In this document: positions 59,534 through 64,000 of the stretch, piece after piece
Position numbering within the stretch: the first letter of the stretch is position 1
Layout: each line of letters opens with the position of its first letter
Source of the DNA: an uncultured Lachnospiraceae bacterium
Lineage (GTDB): Bacteria; Bacillota; Clostridia; Lachnospirales; Lachnospiraceae
Assembly (NCBI GenBank): GCA_910586025.1
Contig: CAJUIO010000007.1
Location: 5,235 to 69,234 of the forward strand
Reading direction: 5' to 3'
DNA: 64,000 nt
The notes under the pieces: model-generated
Database searches by the model: none
Told to the model about the DNA's origin: nothing
What the model saw: only the letters and a program-made list of their open reading frames with translations
Made by a program: the position numbers and the translations under genes

Positions 59534-60379
59534 ATGTCGATTGTGGAGACTAAGGATCTGGTGTTTGAGTATATCAGACGAGACGAAGAGGGAAATGTGG
59601 AGGGAATCACGAGGGCTGTGGATAATGTTTCCCTTTCTATCAGGCAGGGTGATTTCATAGCCGTTCTCGGCCACAATGGTTCAGGGAAATCCACTCTGGC
59701 CAAGCATATCAATGCAATCCTTTATCCTACAGAGGGGACGGTCTGGGTGAACGGAATGGATACCTCGGATGATGAGAAGCTTTGGGATGTCAGGCAGAGC
59801 GCCGGAATGGTTTTCCAGAATCCGGATAACCAGATCATCGGTCAGGTAGTGGAGGAGGATGTGGGCTTTGGGCCCGAGAATCTCGGCGTTCCGACGAAAG
59901 AGATCTGGGAGCGGGTGGAAGAGAGCCTGAGGGCCGTGGGCATGTATGAATTCAGGAAGCATTCCCCGAACAAGCTTTCCGGGGGACAGAAGCAGCGTGT
60001 CTCCATAGCGGGCGTTATTGCCATGCATCCCAAATGCATCGTGCTGGACGAGCCAACCGCCATGCTGGATCCCAAGGGACGCAAGGAGGTAATCCGGGCA
60101 GCGAGGGCGCTCAATGACGTGGAGGAAATCACGGTCATTTTGATCACACATTATATGGAAGAAATTATTTATGCCAACAGGGTTTTTGTGATGGATAAGG
60201 GAAGGGTTGCCATGGAGGGAACTCCCAGAGAGATTTTCAGTCAGGTGGAGCGTCTCAAGGAGCTGAGGCTGGATGTGCCGCAGGTCACGCTGCTTGCCCA
60301 TGAGCTGAAAAAGAGCGGTCTGCAGATTCCGGACGGTATTCTCACCACGCAGGAGCTTTTGCAGGCTCTTGGACTGTAA
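59534..60379 (+). CDS. ecfA1: ECF transporter ATPase EcfA1
   Basis: 281-residue ABC ATPase of the energy-coupling factor transporter shared by vitamin and metal S-components. Walker A GHNGSGKST, Q loop (MVFQNPDNQIIGQ), signature LSGGQKQR, Walker B CIVLDEPTAML and switch His (ILITHYMEE) are present. The ATG at 59534 has the better 8-base spacing from GGGAGGG than 59528. No S component is encoded here. Confidence 0.95.
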   Translation: MSIVETKDLVFEYIRRDEEGNVEGITRAVDNVSLSIRQGDFIAVLGHNGSGKSTLAKHINAILYPTEGTVWVNGMDTSDDEKLWDVRQSAGMVFQNPDNQIIGQVVEEDVGFGPENLGVPTKEIWERVEESLRAVGMYEFRKHSPNKLSGGQKQRVSIAGVIAMHPKCIVLDEPTAMLDPKGRKEVIRAARALNDVEEITVILITHYMEEIIYANRVFVMDKGRVAMEGTPREIFSQVERLKELRLDVPQVTLLAHELKKSGLQIPDGILTTQELLQALGL

Positions 60380-60394
60380 ATCAGGGGGATAGGA

Positions 60395-61243
60395 ATGGCA
60401 ATTATTTTAGATCACGTGAATCATATATATGAACCCGGAACGCCAATGGCCTTTTCGGCGCTCACGGATGTTAATCTGGTAATTCCGGACGGGCAGTTTA
60501 TCGGGCTGATCGGTCATACGGGTTCCGGTAAGTCCACGTTGGTGCAGCATCTGAACGGACTTCTGAAGCCCACGAGCGGAAGTATTTATTATAATGGAGC
60601 CGACATCAATGCGGACGGCTTTAATAAAAAGGAGCTCAGAAGCAAGGTGGGTCTTGTTTTTCAGTATCCGGAGCATCAGCTTTTTGAAATTGATGTTTTT
60701 ACGGATGTGTGCTTTGGTCCCAAGAATCTGGGGCTTGACAGGAAGGAAGTGGAGCTCAGGGCGTATGCCGCCCTGAAGCAGGTAGGGCTTGAGGACGAGT
60801 ATTTTTATCAGTCACCCTTTGACCTGTCCGGTGGGCAGAAGAGAAGAGCGGCGATTGCGGGAGTTCTTGCCATGAAGCCGGAGGTGCTGATCCTTGACGA
60901 GCCCACTGCGGGCCTTGACCCCAAAGGGCGGGATGAGATTCTGGATCAGATTGCGGCGCTGCGTCAGGAGACGGGAATGACGGTGATCCTGGTTTCCCAC
61001 AGTATGGAGGATGTGGCCAGGTATGTGGACAGAATTATTGTCATGAACAAGAGCCGTGTGATGATGGATGACGAGCCGGGGGCGGTGTTTAAGCGATACG
61101 GGGAGCTGGAGGAGGTGGGACTTGCCGCACCACAGATCACGTATATTATGCAGGCTCTCAAGGAAAAGGGGCTTTCCGTTGATACGGATATCATCAATGT
61201 GGAGGAGGCGTCACAGGCCATTCTCCGGGCGCTCGGGCGATAG
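60395..61243 (+). CDS. ecfA2: ECF transporter ATPase EcfA2
   Basis: 282-residue partner ATPase forming a heterodimer with EcfA1. Motifs: GHTGSGKST, VFQYPEHQLFE, LSGGQKRRAAIAG, VLILDEPTAGLD and VSHSMED. It follows ecfA1 by 15 bp. The C-terminal extension (about 240-282) contacts EcfT in the known complexes. Confidence 0.95.
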   Translation: MAIILDHVNHIYEPGTPMAFSALTDVNLVIPDGQFIGLIGHTGSGKSTLVQHLNGLLKPTSGSIYYNGADINADGFNKKELRSKVGLVFQYPEHQLFEIDVFTDVCFGPKNLGLDRKEVELRAYAALKQVGLEDEYFYQSPFDLSGGQKRRAAIAGVLAMKPEVLILDEPTAGLDPKGRDEILDQIAALRQETGMTVILVSHSMEDVARYVDRIIVMNKSRVMMDDEPGAVFKRYGELEEVGLAAPQITYIMQALKEKGLSVDTDIINVEEASQAILRALGR

Positions 61244-61266
61244 ATTCGGGCAAGATAAGGAGTGTT

Positions 61267-62067
61267 ATGTTAAGAGATATTACGCTGGGACAATATTATC
61301 AGACGGATTCCGTTATTCACCGGCTTGACCCCAGGGTGAAGCTTGTGACTACTATTGTATTTATCGTCTCTCTTTTTGTTGTTGAGGGTGCGGCGGGTTA
61401 TGTGCTTGCGGGGCTGTTCCTGCTTCTGGTGATCCGGCTGTCCAAGGTTCCCGTCCGGTTTATGATGCGGGGCATGAAATCCATAGCCTTTCTGCTGGTG
61501 ATTGCGGTTATCTTCAACCTCTTTCTGACGCAGGGGGAGGTGGTGGTATCCTTCTGGAAGCTGACAATCACAAAGGAAGGAATTTATTATGCGGGATGCA
61601 TGGCGGTCAGGCTGGTGTTTCTGATCATGGGATCCTCCGTGATGACGCTCACCACTACGCCAAACAATCTGACGGACGGATTGGAGAAGCTTCTCGGCCC
61701 TCTTAAGGTGATCAGGGTGCCGGTGCATGAGATTGCAATGATGATGTCCATCGCGCTTCGCTTTATCCCTATTCTATTAGAAGAAACGGATAAGATCATG
61801 AAGGCCCAGATCGCAAGGGGAGCTGATTTTGAGAGCGGCAATCTCATTAAGAGAGTTAAAAGTATGGTTCCGCTGCTGGTTCCGCTGTTCATATCGGCTT
61901 TTCGGCGCGCCAATGATCTTGCCACGGCCATGGAAGCGAGATGTTATCGGGGCGGAGATCACAGAACCAAGATGAAGCCGCTGGTCTATCACAGGAGGGA
62001 TTTGATGGCTTACGGCACGGTTTGTGCTTATCTTGCGCTCTGTATCGTGGCAGGAAGAATTATATGA
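61267..62067 (+). CDS. ecfT: ECF transporter transmembrane subunit EcfT
   Basis: 266-residue scaffold with about five membrane helices and the two cytoplasmic coupling helices; the conserved A-R-G-type motifs appear as AQIARGADF and MEARCYRGG. It starts 24 bp after ecfA2 with AAGGAG. Its stop overlaps truA (ATGA). Confidence 0.93.
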   Translation: MLRDITLGQYYQTDSVIHRLDPRVKLVTTIVFIVSLFVVEGAAGYVLAGLFLLLVIRLSKVPVRFMMRGMKSIAFLLVIAVIFNLFLTQGEVVVSFWKLTITKEGIYYAGCMAVRLVFLIMGSSVMTLTTTPNNLTDGLEKLLGPLKVIRVPVHEIAMMMSIALRFIPILLEETDKIMKAQIARGADFESGNLIKRVKSMVPLLVPLFISAFRRANDLATAMEARCYRGGDHRTKMKPLVYHRRDLMAYGTVCAYLALCIVAGRII

Positions 62068-62798
62068 AACGGGTCAGGTTAGTCGTGGCATATGACGGGA
62101 CGGCATACAGCGGCTGGCAGCTCCAGCCGGGTGTCAGAACCATAGAGGGGGAGCTGAACCGGTGTTTGTCGGAATTGCTTGGGGAGAAGATTCAGGTCAT
62201 AGGCGCAAGCCGCACGGATGCCGGGGTACATGCCCTGTGCAATATCGCTGTCTTTGACACCAAGGCCAGGATACCCGGGGAAAAGATTTCTTATGCCCTG
62301 AACCAGAGACTTCCTGAGGATATCCGTATCAGGAGCTCCTGTGAGGTTCCGGGGGATTTTCATCCCAGGAGGTGTGAGAGCAGGAAGACCTATGAATACC
62401 GGATTCTGAACTCATCCTTTCCGGTTCCAACAAGGAGACTGTATGCGCATTTTACTTATGTCCCGCTTAATATGGAGCTGATGAGGGAAGCGGCGTCGTA
62501 TCTGGCGGGAGAACATGACTTCAAGAGCTTCTGTTCTGCGGCCGCCGTGGTGGAAAGCACGGTGCGGACCATCCTTGACATCCAGATCAGGAGAGAGGGG
62601 GAGGAGATCGTGATACAGGTGTGCGGAAACGGTTTTCTCTATAACATGGTGCGGATTATTGCGGGAACTCTGATGGAGGCGGGACGGGGAGCGTTTCCTC
62701 CCGGACATGTGAAGGAGATTCTTGAAGCCAGGGACCGGAGATATGCGGGCCCTACTGCGCCGGCCTGCGGGCTGACCCTGATAAGGTATGAATTTTAA
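62064..62798 (+). CDS. truA: tRNA pseudouridine38-40 synthase TruA
   Basis: 244 residues; modifies U38-40 in tRNA anticodon arms. The catalytic Asp is in ASRTDAGVHA, with CSYDGT-like AYDGTAYSGWQ at the start and NGFLYNMVRIIAGTL near the end. The start (MKRVRLVVAYDG) overlaps the ecfT stop; the longer upstream frame is a shadow. Confidence 0.95.
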   Translation: MKRVRLVVAYDGTAYSGWQLQPGVRTIEGELNRCLSELLGEKIQVIGASRTDAGVHALCNIAVFDTKARIPGEKISYALNQRLPEDIRIRSSCEVPGDFHPRRCESRKTYEYRILNSSFPVPTRRLYAHFTYVPLNMELMREAASYLAGEHDFKSFCSAAAVVESTVRTILDIQIRREGEEIVIQVCGNGFLYNMVRIIAGTLMEAGRGAFPPGHVKEILEARDRRYAGPTAPACGLTLIRYEF

Positions 62799-62808
62799 AA
62801 AAAGGTTA

Positions 62809-62837
62809 TTGACACACCAGGCGGCGTGTAATATAAT
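62809..62837 (+). promoter_or_regulatory. Consensus promoter of rplM-rpsI
   Basis: TTGACA (62809-62814), exactly 17 bp and TATAAT (62832-62837): both hexamers are perfect consensus, as expected for a strongly expressed ribosomal operon. Confidence 0.9.
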
Positions 62838-62844
62838 AATTTTT

Positions 62845-63024
62845 GTGCGACAATGTTTGGTAATACTGTGTTAATTCTCCTTGGCACGGTATTATAAATA
62901 GATTACTTTGCAAGAGAATCCGGAAGGCGAAGGCATGGCCCGGACATCCGTGCGGAAGCGGGAAGGATGCTGCTTACAGAAAAATATGTGCCAGGCACAT
63001 GACAAATTTGACGGAGGTAAAACG
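62845..63024 (+). ncRNA. rplM leader (L13-type ribosomal protein leader candidate)
   Basis: An untranslated leader of about 180 nt with CATCC/GGATG (about 62945-62970) and ATGTGCC-A-GGCACAT (62986-63000) inverted repeats, the latter 24 bp before the ATG. L13 leaders are known in Firmicutes; assignment here rests on position and folding potential only. The ribosome binding site GGAGGTAAAACG follows. Confidence 0.5.
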
Positions 63025-63453
63025 ATGAAAACATTTATGGCTAGTCCTGCTACAATTGAAAGAAAATGGTATGTAGTGGATGCTACAAATAAGACTCTTG
63101 GTCGTCTGGCTTCTGAAGTGGCCAAGGTTCTGAGAGGCAAGAATAAAGCAATTTTCACACCTCATATGGATACTGGGGATTATGTAATCATAGTAAATGC
63201 TGAGAAGATCAAGGTGACAGGAAGAAAGTTAGACCAGAAAATCTATTATCACCATTCAGACTATGTAGGCGGCATGAAGGAAACCAAGCTTAAGGATATG
63301 CTGGCGAAGAAGCCTGAGAGAGTTGTCGAGCTTGCGGTTAAGGGCATGCTTCCCAAGGGGCCTTTAGGAAGGAAGATGTACACGAAGCTTCATGTGTACA
63401 CCGGTTCTGAGCATCCTCATGCGGCTCAGAAGCCCGAAGAGTTAGTATTTTAA
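63025..63453 (+). CDS. rplM: Ribosomal protein uL13
   Basis: 142 residues; early 50S assembly protein. Characteristic segments are RKWYVVDATNKTLGRLAS, HMDTGDYVIIVNAEKI and VKGMLPKGPLGRKMYTKL. The upstream in-frame ATG (62908) covers the leader and is rejected. It is paired with rpsI as in most bacteria. Confidence 0.97.
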   Translation: MKTFMASPATIERKWYVVDATNKTLGRLASEVAKVLRGKNKAIFTPHMDTGDYVIIVNAEKIKVTGRKLDQKIYYHHSDYVGGMKETKLKDMLAKKPERVVELAVKGMLPKGPLGRKMYTKLHVYTGSEHPHAAQKPEELVF

Positions 63454-63477
63454 TCAGGACTGAAAGGAGAAAATAAA

Positions 63478-63873
63478 ATGGCTAAATCAGAAAGATGCTA
63501 TGGAACAGGCAGAAGAAAAAAATCAATTGCCAGAGTTTATTTAATGCCCGGCAAAGGAAATATTACGATCAACAAGAGAGATATTGATGATTATTTTGGA
63601 TTAGAGACCCTTAAGGTAATCGTTCGTCAGCCTTTTGCCGTAACCGACACGATTGATAAGTTCGATGTGCTGGTAAATGTATGCGGCGGCGGGTATACGG
63701 GTCAGGCCGGAGCGATCAGACATGGTATTTCAAGGGCGCTTCTTCAGGCTGACGCTGATTACAGACCTGTTCTGAAGAAAGCAGGTTTCCTGACCAGAGA
63801 TCCTCGTATGAAGGAGAGAAAGAAGTACGGTTTGAAGGCAGCGAGACGTGCACCGCAGTTCAGCAAGCGATAA
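63478..63873 (+). CDS. rpsI: Ribosomal protein uS9
   Basis: 131 residues; 30S head protein whose C-terminal tail (KKYGLKAARRAPQFSKR) touches the P-site tRNA. GTGRRKKSIARVYLMPGKG and GQAGAIRHGISRALL are diagnostic. AAAGGAG precedes the ATG; a strong terminator follows. Confidence 0.98.
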   Translation: MAKSERCYGTGRRKKSIARVYLMPGKGNITINKRDIDDYFGLETLKVIVRQPFAVTDTIDKFDVLVNVCGGGYTGQAGAIRHGISRALLQADADYRPVLKKAGFLTRDPRMKERKKYGLKAARRAPQFSKR

Positions 63874-63904
63874 GCAGAGAAATTATACTAATTCAAGAAT
63901 ATGG

Positions 63905-63933
63905 ACTCCGCAGGTTTTCCTGCGGAGTTTTTA
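63905..63933 (+). terminator. Intrinsic terminator after rpsI
   Basis: Perfect 10-bp stem ACTCCGCAGG/CCTGCGGAGT with a TTTT loop and a T run. Confidence 0.92.
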
Positions 63934-63935
63934 TC

Positions 63936-63964
63936 TTAACTTTTTAGGAGATTAAGGGTATAAT
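63936..63964 (+). promoter_or_regulatory. Promoter of a gene beyond the window
   Basis: TTAACT (63936-63941), a 17-bp spacer and TATAAT (63959-63964), with a GGAGGTG ribosome-binding-like sequence at 63988 near the edge. The gene it serves starts at or beyond 64000. Confidence 0.55.
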
Positions 63965-64000
63965 AAATTTAATGTAATACGAACTATGGAGGTGTTGTTA

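Noticed and set aside
1..64000. Mobile elements, CRISPR arrays, tRNA and rRNA genes
   Set aside because: No transposase, integrase, phage gene, regularly spaced repeat array, tRNA cloverleaf or rRNA sequence was recognised.

Overview
The window looks like chromosome of an anaerobic Gram-positive Clostridia, most likely Lachnospiraceae. The grounds are strong AGGAGG-type ribosome binding sites, frequent GTG and TTG starts, a Firmicutes-order S10-spc-alpha ribosomal cluster running into ecfA1-ecfA2-ecfT-truA-rplM-rpsI, zinc-type S14 and zinc-LID adenylate kinase, a KOW protein between map and infA, KtrAB, FloA/NfeD and many LytTR regulators. No genus is assigned. I see no tRNA, rRNA, CRISPR array, transposase or phage gene.

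Layout. (1) 1-5826: the end of a YesL-like membrane protein, a YesM/YesN two-component pair, a PAF-acetylhydrolase-like enzyme, and a LytTR regulator with a DUF3021 membrane partner. (2) 5823-8079, minus strand: a zinc-ribbon membrane protein and a TPM-domain membrane protein. (3) 8280-11669: a large secreted Cys/His-rich surface protein. (4) 11697-16089, minus strand: a LytTR regulator/GHKL kinase pair, a metallophosphoesterase and a DUF4474-like membrane protein. (5) 16276-26629: a MerR regulator with a recognisable operator, an unknown two-helix membrane protein with a Sel1-repeat protein, an XRE regulator with a lipoprotein, a DUF6709-like protein, DUF1905, a PadR/HAAS pair, a decapitated ketopantoate reductase pseudogene and a coiled-coil protein. 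(6) 26978-32857: a signalling island with OmpR-type regulator, HisKA kinase, Spo0B/GHKL-type kinase, NfeD, flotillin FloA, a small acidic protein and a LytTR regulator. (7) 32973-41399: trpS (minus), ktrB-ktrA, DUF2752, a SAM methyltransferase (minus), an ASKHA/DUF4445 protein, proB and DUF1015. (8) 41504-63873: ribosomal and translation genes with secY, adk, map, infA and rpoA, interrupted after rplQ by a minus-strand M15 peptidase and the ECF transporter module plus truA.

The housekeeping half is a growth-related supply line with visible promoters (S10, rpmJ, ecf, rplM) and structured non-coding leaders or gaps before rpsJ, between S14 and S8, before rpsM and before rplM. The accessory half is rich in signal transduction. 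The observations most worth checking are the flotillin-centred signalling island, the S10 leader with an attenuator-like hairpin and a hairpin around its Shine-Dalgarno, three tandem hairpins in the S14-S8 gap, divergent promoters that share one palindromic -35 hexamer at 59436-59441, and the MerR operator. I found no clearly novel defence or biosynthetic system.
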